A stretch of DNA of 64,000 nt. Source: Theocolax elegans (Eukaryota > Arthropoda > Insecta > Hymenoptera > Cerocephalidae). The stretch lies in contig CM047429.1 in the NCBI GenBank assembly GCA_026168455.1, positions 7,467,125 to 7,531,124 on the forward strand. Reading direction: 5' to 3'. The notes below the pieces were generated by a model. The model was not told the DNA's origin. It worked only from the letters and a program-made list of their open reading frames with translations, and did no database searches. The position numbers and the translations under genes were made by a program. Every line of letters starts with the position of its first letter. Position 1 is the stretch's first letter. Positions 32,362 through 44,253 of this stretch are shown here, one piece after another.

Positions 32362-33836
32362 ATGAAATGATTCCCGCAGCCCCCAAGACATTAGGTACAA
32401 CGAACCTAACGGTCCATAAAATAGATACACAAGGAGCAGAGCCTATTAGGCAGAGGAACCGCCGGTACTCGCCTAAAATGCTACAAGCAGGCTATGCGGA
32501 GGTCGATAGAATGCTACGTGAAGGCATCATCGAACCTTCCGATAGTCCATGGTGCAGCTGCCCCGTTATTGTCCCTAAAGGGAACGGAGCATATCGTTTC
32601 TGCATTGACTATAGGCAAGTCAATGCAGTAATTAAAAAAATAGCTTATCCCACGCGAAACATGGACGATATATTAGATCAGCTACGAGAAAGCCGCTACA
32701 TAAGCAAGCTAGACCTGTCCCAAGCTTATCATCAAGTCCCCCTAGCCCCCGAAAGCCGAGAAATAACAGCCTTTGCCCTCCCAGGAAAGGGTTTATTTCA
32801 ATTCACCCGCGTACCCTACGGTCTAGCAAACGCACCAGCAATGTTCCAGAAAATAATGGACAATTTGATAAAGCCAGAGTGGGAACCGAATGTGTTCGCT
32901 TATTTAGATGATATAATCATCACAACCAAAACCTTTGAGGAACACATTCGGTGGTTCAAAATAGTATTAGCAGCGCTTAAGAAAGCCAATTTACAGCTAA
33001 ACCGCGAAAAATCTGAATTTTGTTGCGCGGAGGTTACATACCTAGGATATAAAGTTAACCAGGATGGCCTAAAAACAAATAATGACAAAATAAAGCCAAT
33101 ATTAGAATACCCAGCCCCCACTAATTTGAAGCAGCTACGGAGATTTACCGGATTAATCGGTTGGTATTCCCGATTTATTGACAAATTGGCAGACTACCGA
33201 GCACCCTTGAATTATCTCACAAGGAAAGATGTCAGATGGCACTGGCACAAGAAGCAGCAAAAAGCGTTCGAGAAGATGAAATTAGCCCTTACCCAGAAGA
33301 TGAAATTAGCCCCCGTTTTAGCCCGACCCGATTTTTCCCTCCCATTTTCCCTCCAAACTGATGCCAGCGATTACGCAATAGCCGGAGTTCTCACGCAGGA
33401 GATAAACGGAGAGGAGCATCCGATATACTTTGTGAGCAGAACCCTAAGCAAAGCTGAGCGGAACTACACCGTCACGGAAAAGGAGTGCTTGGCCGTGTTA
33501 TGGTGTGTAGACCGACTCAAGGGTTATTTGCAAGGGGAAGAGTTCACGGTAGTAACGGATCACCACAGTCTTCTCTGGTTGCATAATATTAAGGATCCAA
33601 CAAGGAGATTGGCCCGTTGGAATACCATCCTCCAGAATTATAATATAAAATTTATGCGCCGTAAAGGAGCGTTAAACAAAGTGCCGGATGCACTATCTCG
33701 AGCCTACGAGAACACCGAAGCAGCAGCAGCCATAGCAATAGACAGCAGCGATCCCTGGTATCAGACAAAATTAATAGTAGTAGCCAAATTCCCCAATAAG
33801 TACCCCGACCTGAGAATAGAGAATAATCTATTATAG
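32346..33836 (+). CDS. reverse transcriptase and RNase H (pol)
   Basis: 496 codons without interruption. RT blocks are WCSCPVIVPKGNGAYRFCID, SKLDLSQAYHQVPL, FTRVPYGLANAPAMFQ and the catalytic FAYLDDIIIT. RNase H shows LQTDASDYAIAGVL, TEKECLAVLW and VVTDHHSLLWL, then the ALNKVPDALSRA tether word typical of Ty3 pol. The ORF opens inside the protease ORF in the -1 frame, at an A-run followed by TTTT that could support -1 slippage. An in-frame TAG at 33834-33836 cuts it from the integrase. Confidence 0.9.
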   Translation: MQQLLDEMIPAAPKTLGTTNLTVHKIDTQGAEPIRQRNRRYSPKMLQAGYAEVDRMLREGIIEPSDSPWCSCPVIVPKGNGAYRFCIDYRQVNAVIKKIAYPTRNMDDILDQLRESRYISKLDLSQAYHQVPLAPESREITAFALPGKGLFQFTRVPYGLANAPAMFQKIMDNLIKPEWEPNVFAYLDDIIITTKTFEEHIRWFKIVLAALKKANLQLNREKSEFCCAEVTYLGYKVNQDGLKTNNDKIKPILEYPAPTNLKQLRRFTGLIGWYSRFIDKLADYRAPLNYLTRKDVRWHWHKKQQKAFEKMKLALTQKMKLAPVLARPDFSLPFSLQTDASDYAIAGVLTQEINGEEHPIYFVSRTLSKAERNYTVTEKECLAVLWCVDRLKGYLQGEEFTVVTDHHSLLWLHNIKDPTRRLARWNTILQNYNIKFMRRKGALNKVPDALSRAYENTEAAAAIAIDSSDPWYQTKLIVVAKFPNKYPDLRIENNLL

Positions 33837-35161
33837 GCCCACCATCCCAATCCCCTAGTAGATCCCCTTGTCCCCGACCTCGATGCCTGGAAGTTGATTT
33901 TACCCCAAAACGACCGACCAAGAGCCCTGTACGAAGCCCACTACACGCCGCAAGCAGGCCATCTAGGCAATGACAAGACGTATGCTAGATTGGCCACATA
34001 TTATTACTGGCCAGGAATATATATGGATACATGCCAATATGTCAAAGCTTGCCAAGAGTGCCAAGCTCATAACAGCAGCCAACAAGCCCCGGCGGTCTTA
34101 TGGAAGGCAGGAACATCAGTGCACCCTGGACAGTAGTAGCAGCAGATATTATGGGCCCAAAGCCACCATCGAAACAAGGCTTTAAATACATTATTGTATT
34201 TGAAGACCTGTTCACGAGATACGTGGAGATGAAGGCATTAAGAAGAGCTGATGCAAAGAGCGTATTACAAGCTTTCGACGAGCTCGTAATAAATAGATGG
34301 GGATGTCCCAAATACTTGGTCACCGATAACGGAACAGAATTCGTTAATCGGATGGTCACAGAGAAGCTAGCATATTACGGGATTACGCAGTCTACAATCC
34401 CTCCATATTTCGCGCAAGCCAACCCTGTGGAAAAAGTAAACAGGAATATAAAGCCAATGATCAACAGCTATTTAGCCGATGATCATAGAAATTGGGACAC
34501 ACATCTAGGCGAATTTTGTTTTGCACTAAACACGGTCGTGCACTCCTCCACCAAATATTCACCAGCATTCCTGAATTTTGGTAGGAACCCTATTCCCATA
34601 GCTCTGGTCAAAAAGCACATTGAATCCCCAACCCAAATTCCCGCCCCAGATACGCTGCAATGGATAGAGCGATTGCATAGATTGCCAGCAATCTATGACC
34701 TAGTAAAAAAGCATACCGAAATAGCTACAGCCAAGCAAGCACGGTATTATAATAGAGGTCGTAGAGACATACAGTACCCATTAGGAGATTTAGTTTGTCG
34801 CCGTAATCGTGTGCTATCGTCAGCCGACGATAACTTCGCAGCTAAGTATGCACCCAAATATATAGGACCCGCAAAAATAATTCAAATATTCTCCCCTAGC
34901 ATATATTTAGTGGAGGATGAGAGCAGCAAACGACAAACTAAGGTTCACGTTAGCGACCTAAAACGGTATGTCCCTCCCCGAAATGTAATTCCACCCCAAT
35001 GTCCGCAAACGCAGCAGCAACAATTATCGCAAAGCATTCGAATCGCGAATCCGCCCAATAACCCAGCTACCCGTAAAAGAGGTCGTCCCAAGAAAATTAT
35101 ACCTGACCCCCATACGTCCCCTAGCAGCCAACCCACACGTCAGCTCAGACCCCGGAAGTAA
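33837..35161 (+). pseudogene. integrase, frameshifted
   Basis: The HHCC zinc domain (HYTPQAGHLGNDKTYARL, then CQYVKACQECQ) lies in the RT frame after the TAG. The frame changes at about 34100-34136 and the core follows: Asp in AADIMGPKPPSK, Asp in VTDNGTEFVN, Glu in ANPVEKVNRN. The C-terminal part has YIGPAKIIQI and VHVSDLKRY, a GPY/F-like module, and an Arg/Lys-rich AT-hook-like RKRGRPKK. The last ORF (34100-35161) is intact on its own. Confidence 0.88.
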
Positions 35162-35928
35162 TAACCAAAATACCGCCTTTAATCTTCAGCAAGCAGCCAC
35201 AGCAAGCAGCCAAACATTAAACCCTACATTCTCTCTTCCTATTTATTTTTTTACTATCAGCAGCTGAATGTACTAACAGTACTAACAAAACCCAGCAGCC
35301 AAGAAATAATATGCACAAATTTCTTATTAATTTCGTTGTCTTAAGAGAAAAATATTTTAAATGATAATATAAGCAAGCAAAATAATGACGCAGTAGCAGC
35401 AATATGGCAAATAAGCAGCAAGGCATGCACCAATCTTATAAATTAATAGCAGCATAATATATATATATAATCGATATTTTAATTGCATTTAAAAATTTAA
35501 TTTTTGTTATTAAATAAAATGTTTAATAGGAATGAGAGAGAACATGTAAGTATGCAGTATGAGAGTGTCGCGAACGCGAAATGAGCTCTCAAAGCGGTAA
35601 GAGATAAAATTTAATGTAAGGGCCCAGCCAATCGTACTTATAAGCAATATAAGAGAAAAATCGAATCACATACACTGTGTACACTAACACAGATAGCAGC
35701 CAAGCAGAATAGTCATGGAGACTAAACACGAGCACACCGCAACAGTAGCACCGGCTACTTGTTAGAAATAAGTTAATTAAGAAGCAGTATTACTCTCCCC
35801 ACCATTACTAGCAGCGATAATAGCAAATCATTTTTTTTATTATTAGTAAAATAAGTATTTATTTAATTTATTATCTTTTAGTTAGTTAGTTTTAAAATTC
35901 AGTTACGACTTCCGCGTAGCTTCAGTTT
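35162..35928 (+). other. 3' untranslated region of the Ty3-type element
   Basis: No env-like ORF. The sequence is AT-rich with repeated GCAGC words. Confidence 0.6.
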
Positions 35929-35941
35929 GGTGGGGGGGAGT
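35929..35941 (+). promoter_or_regulatory. polypurine tract
   Basis: GGTGGGGGGGAGT directly precedes the TGTGAC start of the 3' LTR, the expected place and composition for plus-strand priming. Confidence 0.85.
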
Positions 35942-37211
35942 TGTGACAAGGTATGTAATACCTGTCATAATAATAAGCGAGCGAGTCCCAATACAAACTA
36001 GCCTACCTACCCTCACATCTATAAGCCTACCTAGCCTAATCGAAGCTCCCCAAATCCCCAATACTTCTCTCAGTTCCCTCCACGTAGCACATGGAAGCAG
36101 CATGTCAGGAGAGGCGATACAACTTCGAGGAGGCTTCGCACCAGGACCATGAGGCAGCCTACGATGGCCCAAGGTGCCAGATGGAGCAGCACGAGCAGCA
36201 ACAAGACATCCAGGAAGCTGTAAAACAGTTAAATATTGAATAATAATCCTAATTAGGAGGAGGCAAGGAAGCATGTAGTTGCACACAGTAACTGACAACT
36301 ACATGCTAGGAAAGGATTGGAAGTGAGGTTATGGTAATCATAACATTACCATAACTCTCAATTAATAATTAGTATATAATACGCAGCACTCCCTCGGGAG
36401 CTAGATATTTACCTAGGAAGCAGCCAGAATCCCCGCAGCAATGCTGCATCGAAGAAAAGCAGCAGTAACTGACACGACGCGCACCAGCTGAGCGGCCACC
36501 GTGAGAGCGAGTGAGAGAGAAGACTCGAGTATCGGCCGTCCCGTCAGCACCTGTAACGAAGTGGACCTATTAGCCGATACGTTAATATCACGAAACGAGC
36601 ATAAAGGCTTACCTGATAAACAGCATCACCAGGAACACCGTCCTCTCCGTGCTCCGGCAACGTCGTCCGCTTTGATAAACATGGCCGCGAGCACTCACTA
36701 CACGAGGCGCGCGAGACGACGGCGGCCGACGGGCGACTCGACGCGAGAAGCTGCGCGCGCACGTCGGGCCCGAGCAGCGAAGCAGCGAACGAGCCCGAGC
36801 TCGAGAGAGCTCATCGGGATACCAACGAGGCAGCACCGGCCGACTGCTATATCGCTGTATAGATTCGTGATCTGCAACCGATCACCGATAGTAATATTCG
36901 TGTGTGTGTGTGTGCGAGAGCAACTGACCGCAGAGCAGCAAAATTCCAGGAGACGATCTCCACTGCAATAAGGTGGATGCACGCCCTGCACCGGTATTCC
37001 GCGATCTCTCCTGACCGTAAGTGTGCTTCCCCTTTAATCCCCTCCCCTCCCCTCGCCCAGCAAGTAGCATCAGCTCGCACGCAGCCGAGCTTGATTATAT
37101 AAATTCGCCGCGATCGCGCGAATGATTATAATAAATTAATATTATTTATTAGATTTAATTTGTTTATTTCGCCTTTGACGCCACGCCCTAATCCCCAGCG
37201 TGACCGTTACA
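35942..37211 (+). repeat. 3' LTR
   Basis: Matches the 5' LTR end to end (TGTGACAAGG to GACCGTTACA), with small indels near 36650 and a missing tract near 37115. Confidence 0.92.
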
Positions 37212-37215
37212 TCTG

Positions 37216-37599
37216 TTAGTCGAAGAATAGATACATGTAGATGACGTCGATTGAATTTACAACCTGTAAAATACTAGTTTCTATCCTTCCAGCGTTAGCC
37301 AACATAGTTATGTTGTTATCCGACTCTTACGACTCAATTATAGTTAACAGCGCATATATATATTATAATGCTGCAGCCGTTGTTCAGTATTTATATTTTA
37401 ATTTTCAATATTTTTTTATTAAATGTTCTTTTTTTATTTAAATGTTGCAACTTGTATTTAATAAAATTTTTTTCAATTTCCAGCTTAATAATTTATTACA
37501 GCAATTTTACAGCGCATGCATATATGCTGCCGTGTTAAGTTTTAATATAAAAAACAGTTTTGATTTTTTTTTGTGTTTTATGTTTCATTGTTATTTTTT
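37216..37599. other. AT-rich, possible 3' part of the Helitron
   Basis: No gene is seen. This sequence lies between the LTR element and the Helitron helicase C-terminus and may be the Helitron 3' end; a terminal CTRR with hairpin could not be fixed. Confidence 0.3.
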
Positions 37600-37639
37600 T
37601 CTTTTTATTACACTATTACAATATTGCTTTATATACAAT

Positions 37640-39333
37640 ATTTTTAATGCAAATTTTGTATTTATTATTTAATTTATCGCTCTCTATTTTTGCATTGTTG
37701 AATAATAAAATTTTTAAATATTTTCTACTTTTAACTCTTGAAAGAGCAACGTATAATTGACCATGGTTAAAAATTGGTGTTGGTAAATAGATACCAACTT
37801 GGTTATATGATTGTCCTTGCGATTTATTGATAGTCATTGCAAATCCTAGTCGAATGGGAAATTGTTTTCGACTCATATTAAATGGTATTTCTTCTTTAGG
37901 TAGTGATAAAGTTATTCTCGGTATTAGAATTGTATTTCCAATTCTTTTTCCACTTATAATTTCAGCTTGAATAGAATATTTCATAAGCTTTTTTACTGAT
38001 AAACTTGTTCCATTACATAGCCCTTCGTTTATATTAAGATTTGTTAAAAGTATTACTATTGCGCCGACTTTTAATTTTAATTTATGTGGAGGAAGTCCAT
38101 TGGGTGTTAGTGAATTATGAAATTCTATAGGTAACATAAATATAGATTTTCTCCATTGTCATCTTCTGCTGTATCAGTACTCAAATATTCAACTGTTGGC
38201 CCTTTCATTATAGTTAAAGTTTTATTATTAATTTCAATAGCATCGCGATTTGTAGGAGCCAATATAACACTATCAATTAAATTATTATTGTCATTTAATT
38301 TTATTTCATTACCAAATGTTTCTTTAATGATGTCATTTACATTTGCTATCATATAAATAGGAATTTCGAGCAAATCATTTTCTTCTTCAAATTTATTAGT
38401 ATGTTTTCCTTCGCCTACATCTAATAGCCATTGTCTGAATATATTATCATTATCGCATATACGAAGATTCTCAGTTAAAGCCATGCGTATAAAATTTGTC
38501 CATAAATAACTATATTTAACCGAATTTTTTATAACTTAAGTACGACTGCCATGTCGGGCAATAGGTAATGTTTGCCTAAAATCTCCTGGAACAAGTAATA
38601 TCTTACCACCAAATACTTCTTTAGTATTATATACATCTTGAAGTAGTCGGTTGACTGCTTCAAAAGCCAATTTTGATGTCATGGATATTTCATCCCATAT
38701 TATAATTTTTACTTCTTTCAAATCTTCACCATCCTTTGATTTAGATCTTATATTACATGAACTATCTGTTATATTCAGTGGCAATTTAAATGTTGTGTGC
38801 ACCGTTTTTCCATTTTTTAATAAATTTGCTGCAATACCTGTTCAAGCAACACATAAAAATGGTATATTTGAAATTTTCAGATAGTTTATTAAAACATTAA
38901 GCAAGTAACTTCTTCCACTTCCTCCTGGTCCATCAATAAAAATGCATGTTCTCTTTGCATTTTTTATACATTCCAAAACTGTACTATAAATATATTTTTG
39001 TTGTTTTATAATGAATTTATTTTAAATTGTAATTCATTCAACATGTTATTTTTATTGCAGATTACATTTAAAGTAGTGACATTTAAAGAATACCCATTGA
39101 TTAGCAAATTTTTATTAATTGCATTTTGTGCTAAGTTTTTACCAACACATTTTTCATATTTTGGGTGATAAAATAAATGTTTGTATTTTTCATATAAATT
39201 TCTTGCATTTATAGGATTATGAAAAATGCAAATAAATGCAAATAATTCGCAAAGGGCAGTAGGAAAGTGTGGCATAAAATGTGGGATATATTATACCATC
39301 AACGTTACGTAAATCTTCAAGTGATGATGCACC
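37640..39333 (-). pseudogene. Helitron PIF1-like helicase (C-terminal half)
   Basis: Segments in order on the minus strand: HFPTALCELFAFICIF (about 39270), Walker A IDGPGGSGRSYLL (about 38930), KIIIWDEISMTSK (Walker B), LLVPGDFRQTLPIAR (about 38560), RQWLLDVGEGK, and near the end KLKVGAIVILLTNLN, GFAMTINKSQGQS and YVALSRVKS. The Walker A Lys is Arg, and stops lie at about 38840 and between the ORFs. The enzyme unwinds DNA for rolling-circle transposition; this copy is inactive. Confidence 0.85.
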
Positions 39334-39334
39334 T

Positions 39335-42226
39335 TGTGACAATGCAAATAGTGCATGTCATTAAGAGCGACAAATAGCTAATCCCTATCTCCCTGTACGA
39401 GCACACACACACACATACAAGCCTAATCGAACCTATATTTCCCTAATTTCCCTAAGAGTCTATAATAATAATTATAACACCCTCCCAATAACCGAGCTCC
39501 TTAACATTATAATACCACCGAGCCCACTAACAAGCGTACACAGGGGAGCAGCCGAGCAGGACACAGAAGGAGTTCAGTGAAGCATAGATTACTCTTCAAA
39601 TAATCTAAGAAGGAGCCTGACGTAGAGCCAATGAAGCAGCATACTGAGGTGTTGACAGCGAGTCCCAAAGTCCTGAACCTAGTAGCAGCGTACCCAGCAA
39701 GCCAAGGAAGACCGAGCCAGAAGAATAAGCCAATAAATCCAGGAAGTCCGTCAGCCAGCCATTATCCAGGGAACCTGTAAGCACCAGTTAATGTAATAAT
39801 GTTCACTATAAGGGAGCAGATAGGAGCACACACTTACTTAAATAAGTGTGTATAGGAGAGGACTTGTGAAGAGGTTAGGTGTGCATTATAAGTGCTCACA
39901 CACACACACACAGATTAATAATAAAGCAGCAAGCCGTTCTCCAAGTGGATATTTACCTGGATATTGCGGTGTGTCCGTCCAAGCAGCCGAGCCCGCCGTT
40001 GCACCTGTTAAGCCGTGCGTCTCCAGAAGAGCGAGAGAGAAAGAGATATCGGACGCGGCAACGCATGAGCCCGTATCGACGTGCCGCGGATATACACCTC
40101 CCGCAGCCCTGTAACCACCGAGATTATTAGCCGACGGGCGAACAATAAGGAACGAATTTATAATTACCTGGCAAGCAGCTTACGTCGTCGTCAACGGCAC
40201 CATTGTTGTTGCGGGAACGGACGAGGTGTACACTTCGAGACGATGCGGCGGCCATGTTACTCAAGCCGCACTCGAGTAAGGCCGCGTACGCACCGCAAGT
40301 GGGCCGTCGCGACGCATGCGCGCACATGGGCAATGCGTCGACCACGCCGAGGAGAGCAGAGCTCTTCCGATCGCCGTAGCGTCACGACGTCCGAACCGGT
40401 GTGCTAACAATAGTGTGTAGCGAGTGTGCAAATTTATTTAGCGAAAGTTAAGCGAGAGCAGCATCGCAGCAAAGGTTGGTGGATAACTTCTTGTGCCTCC
40501 TTTATTCCGTTTTGTGCAATTCCCGTGCTTCCGTACTGTGTGTGTGCGAGTTACCGCGTTTCCCCCTTCTCCCCCCTTTCCTTTATTTCGAGCATGTTTT
40601 TCCTAATTAATTATAAATCCCGGACGAGCCCCCAAATGTCACGCTGCACTGGGGATTAGGGTGCAGGTGATGGGGAATAATAAAAATAAGGAATATATAA
40701 AATACTTAATTTATTATCCGATGCGATATCTCTAAAATAATTACGGGTGCCAGTCTCGTCCGTTACGCGGGCTCAAGCTCGGCTGCGATCGGCTCAGGGG
40801 GGGGGGGCGAATGTAGGAAGGCCAAATGCGGCTCACTGCAAATTGCACGGGTGCAAATTATAATTTAACTAATCCCGAATCGTTAGCTGAATCGGTGATA
40901 CTCGTCCGCGACGAGTTTAATGTCGACCGACGGCGCGGCTGCGATACGCGATCGCGGGTCGAAAGCTGCTGGAAATAAAGGAAAGGGGGGAGAAGGGGGA
41001 AACGCGGTAACTCGCACACACACAGTACGGAAGCACGGGAATTGCACAAAACGGAATAAAGGAGGCACAAGAAGTTATCCACCAACCTTTGCTGCGATGC
41101 TGCTCTCGCTTAACTTTCGCTAAATAAATTTGCACACTCGCTACACACTATTGTTAGCACACCGGTTCGGACGTCGTGACGCTACGGCGATCGGAAGAGC
41201 TCTGCTCTCCTCGGCGTGGTCGACGCATTGCCCATGTGCGCGCATGCGTCGCGACGGCCCACTTGCGGTGCGTACGCGGCCTTACTCGAGTGCGGCTTGA
41301 GTAACATGGCCGCCGCATCGTCTCGAAGTGTACACCTCGTCCGTTCCCGCAACAACAATGGTGCCGTTGACGACGACGTAAGCTGCTTGCCAGGTAATTA
41401 TAAATTCGTTCCTTATTGTTCGCCCGTCGGCTAATAATCTCGGTGGTTACAGGGCTGCGGGAGGTGTATATCCGCGGCACGTCGATACGGGCTCATGCGT
41501 TGCCGCGTCCGATATCTCTTTCTCTCTCGCTCTTCTGGAGACGCACGGCTTAACAGGTGCAACGGCGGGCTCGGCTGCTTGGACGGACACACCGCAATAT
41601 CCAGGTAAATATCCACTTGGAGAACGGCTTGCTGCTTTATTATTAATCTGTGTGTGTGTGTGTGAGCACTTATAATGCACACCTAACCTCTTCACAAGTC
41701 CTCTCCTATACACACTTATTTAAGTAAGTGTGTGCTCCTATCTGCTCCCTTATAGTGAACATTATTACATTAACTGGTGCTTACAGGTTCCCTGGATAAT
41801 GGCTGGCTGACGGACTTCCTGGATTTATTGGCTTATTCTTCTGGCTCGGTCTTCCTTGGCTTGCTGGGTACGCTGCTACTAGGTTCAGGACTTTGGGACT
41901 CGCTGTCAACACCTCAGTATGCTGCTTCATTGGCTCTACGTCAGGCTCCTTCTTAGATTATTTGAAGAGTAATCTATGCTTCACTGAACTCCTTCTGTGT
42001 CCTGCTCGGCTGCTCCCCTGTGTACGCTTGTTAGTGGGCTCGGTGGTATTATAATGTTAAGGAGCTCGGTTATTGGGAGGGTGTTATAATTATTATTATA
42101 GACTCTTAGGGAAATTAGGGAAATATAGGTTCGATTAGGCTTGTATGTGTGTGTGTGTGCTCGTACAGGGAGATAGGGATTAGCTATTTGTCGCTCTTAA
42201 TGACATGCACTATTTGCATTGTCACA
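39335..42226. mobile_element. head-to-head pair of LTRs inserted in the Helitron (inverted LTR product)
   Basis: A 1.25-kb left arm (39335-40589, + orientation) and an equal right arm (40972-42226, reversed) are near-perfect inverted copies, shown by identical mirrored translations in both arms. The 382-bp centre completes one LTR. On the minus strand the LTR runs from 42226 to 40637, starts TGTGACAATG and ends GTGACA, and is followed by a primer site. The flanks carry a 4-bp duplication ACCT (39331-39334 and 42227-42230), and the Helitron reading frame is continuous across the site. The LTR is a distant relative of the 26,765 LTR (shared TGTGACA start, similar CTAATCCCCAG end). Confidence 0.85.
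40617..40634 (-). promoter_or_regulatory. primer binding site, tRNA-Pro type
   Basis: On the minus strand TGGGGGCTCGTCCGGGAT lies two bases after the LTR end. It equals the tRNA-Pro primer site known from gammaretroviruses. Only about 27 bp of internal sequence remain before the inverted partner LTR begins. Confidence 0.8.
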
Positions 42227-42227
42227 A

Positions 42228-43063
42228 CCTTTAATATCTAAAAGCAATAATCTAATAAAATATTTTTCACGATCTTTGGGATCAACCAAATACATTCTAT
42301 TTAATATGGGTTTGTTTGTTTTTTTTCTTTTACTCCACATTTTTGTTTTATTATTAAATACATAATGCATTGGCATGTCAGAATTTAAATAATTTCGTAC
42401 TTTAGTATCAACTTGATTTAATTTAAAATATGCTGTCAATGTAGTTCTATGTTTTTATTTTTTATTTCTTCTTCCCTGCCTTCTTTAAAGTAAACTTCCT
42501 GTTTACCTTCATTATGAATAGCTAATCATATTATGGAATGTGACATTTCATGTAACGGATATTCTAATAATCTGTGCATACTTTCTGGGGGCATAAATAT
42601 CTTGTTAATGTATTATTATTATTAATGTATTATTTAATCTCATCGTATTCATATTTATTATTTTGACTATTTTCTAAACTGTCATAATTGTCTTCAAATT
42701 TGATACCGCATCTCGTATTTCAATAAATGCACAGTCATGTCTTTTATAGCAAAATTTAAATAAATATTTTATACAATGCACAGTAGACATACTTCTACGT
42801 TAATGTGTCAATCAAATTTTAGTAGTAAATAGGGGTTATATGGAGCAACAAATCGATTATCAGCTACTCTTTTATAATTTTTACATTTCTAATTGATTTT
42901 TTTACTATCATTTCTTCGTATATAATGTGGATAACCAGATGAACTAAACGTTGTTTTATTATTATAAATTTTGGGAAAATTTTTCATACATTTTTTGTGT
43001 CTTTATTCATACAAGGAGAACTCATGTTTTGTTCTCCACAAGGACCGTGTATCATAGATTCCC
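42228..43063 (-). pseudogene. Helitron protein, N-terminal part (broken)
   Basis: Minus-strand fragments MIHGPCGEQNMSSPCMNK, then KQEVYFKEGREEIKNK and TAYFKLNQVDT to REKYFIRLLLLDIKG, are typical of the Helitron helicase-like N domain. Stops and frame changes separate them, and the frame ends where the inverted LTR pair is inserted. The Rep catalytic HUH motif lies outside the preserved part or is decayed. Confidence 0.75.
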
Positions 43064-44020
43064 GGCCGCATCGTGGGACTGTATACTTAAATTGGTAAGT
43101 TGGGACAGATTGGGCCTGACCGGGTGCCTTACATTCCTTGGTACCCACCCCGTTATAATATATAATATAGAAAAAATTGCAAATATAAAAAATGAATTTA
43201 CAATTATTATTAAATGTAGAAATATGTAAAGTTATAGAATTAAAAATAAACATATAGAAATAAGAGTAATTAGAAAAATACATAAGATATAAAAATGAAT
43301 ATGCAAGTATCTCTTGTAAATAAATAGAAATTTAGATAATAATATGTATGTATAGAAACAAGATAGAAAATATCATTTAAAAGAAAAATTAAAATATGCA
43401 TTTGGTATCTAAATATAAGGAAAAATTGTTAAAAAGGATTTGTACTAGCGGGATAAAGATAGTATATAAAGGACGGAAATTTATATACAAGTATTCATTG
43501 ATATATAAACCTTCGTAGCTTCAACACTAATTTTCATAGTATTATTAGTACAAATCCTTTTATTATAAGAATTTATAATGAAGTTAGATAAATAAATATT
43601 GAAAATATATATAAAAAACTTATAGTTATTCATTTAAGTAATATTAAAACTACACTCTACCATTTCTATGGCTCAATGCATGGTGATAGAAATGTGTATA
43701 ATACATACAAAAATACACTAATTCACACAAACAAATATTCAAACCATTTATAATAGCAAATGTGTGTTAATATAAGGTGTCTCAATTTACACATAAAACA
43801 AAGATTAATAGGTCTGCAACTAGAAATAGATGCATAGATGGCTTCGCACCCAATTTACATCTATTCTTACATCAAGCAGCAAAAATCTATAGTAACGATA
43901 AAACCGAAAGAAAGTCTGGCATGTCACAATATATTATTATTAGGGACTACAGAGCTAGCACTTACAGTGCGTGAGCCGTGATAGAAGACCAAATGACTAT
44001 GAGTGTGTGAATGTGTGCGT
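43064..44020. other. AT-rich non-coding region
   Basis: No supported gene. A stem-loop (GGGTGCC pairing with GGTACCC, about 43119-43145) followed by TA-rich sequence looks like a retroelement 3' terminus, but no matching coding sequence was found. Confidence 0.35.
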
Positions 44021-44106
44021 GACTTTCAGAATATGTGTGTATGTGCATGTGCATGTGCGTGTGTCTGTAGGTGTGCGTGTGTGTGTGTGTATGTGTGTGT
44101 TTGTTT

Positions 44107-44171
<65 letters not shown>

Positions 44172-44214
44172 TGTTTGTTTGTGTGTTTGTGTGTGTGTAT
44201 GTGTGTGTTTGTTT

Positions 44215-44250
<36 letters not shown>
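44021..44250. repeat. (TG)n microsatellite
   Basis: Long TG/GTTTG simple repeat. All frames here are Cys-Val or Thr-His repeats and not genes. Confidence 0.97.

Positions 44251-44253
<3 letters not shown>

Larger units (their letters stand above)
26765..37211 (+). mobile_element. Ty3-type (Gypsy, Metaviridae-like) LTR retrotransposon, nearly complete
   Basis: Bounded by a 4-bp target duplication TCTG (26761-26764 and 37212-37215). Direct LTRs start TGTGAC and end GTTACA. Internal order is primer site, gag, zinc knuckles, protease, RT-RNase H, integrase, polypurine tract, which is the Ty3 order. No env-like ORF follows the integrase. The LTRs differ in length (about 1307 and 1270 bp) and by several indels, so the insertion is not recent. 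Several stops and frame changes (listed for each gene) make it non-autonomous as read. Confidence 0.93.
37600..43063 (-). mobile_element. Helitron (rolling-circle transposon), broken and split
   Basis: Read on the minus strand from 43,063. First come pieces of the Helitron N-terminal region (MIHGPCGEQNM near 43060, then MPPESMHRLLEYPLHE near 42590, and TAYFKLNQVDTKVRNYL to MYLVDPKDREKYF at 42437-42270). After the insertion at 39,335-42,226 the protein resumes with SSLEDLRNVDG at about 39320 and the PIF1 helicase. Multiple stops and frameshifts are present. The 5' part abuts unrelated sequence at about 43,064. Confidence 0.8.

Noticed and set aside
39848..41713. Pairs of identical ORFs on opposite strands (88, 83 and 108 codons)
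   Set aside because: They are mirror images produced by the inverted LTR arms, with no recognisable domains.
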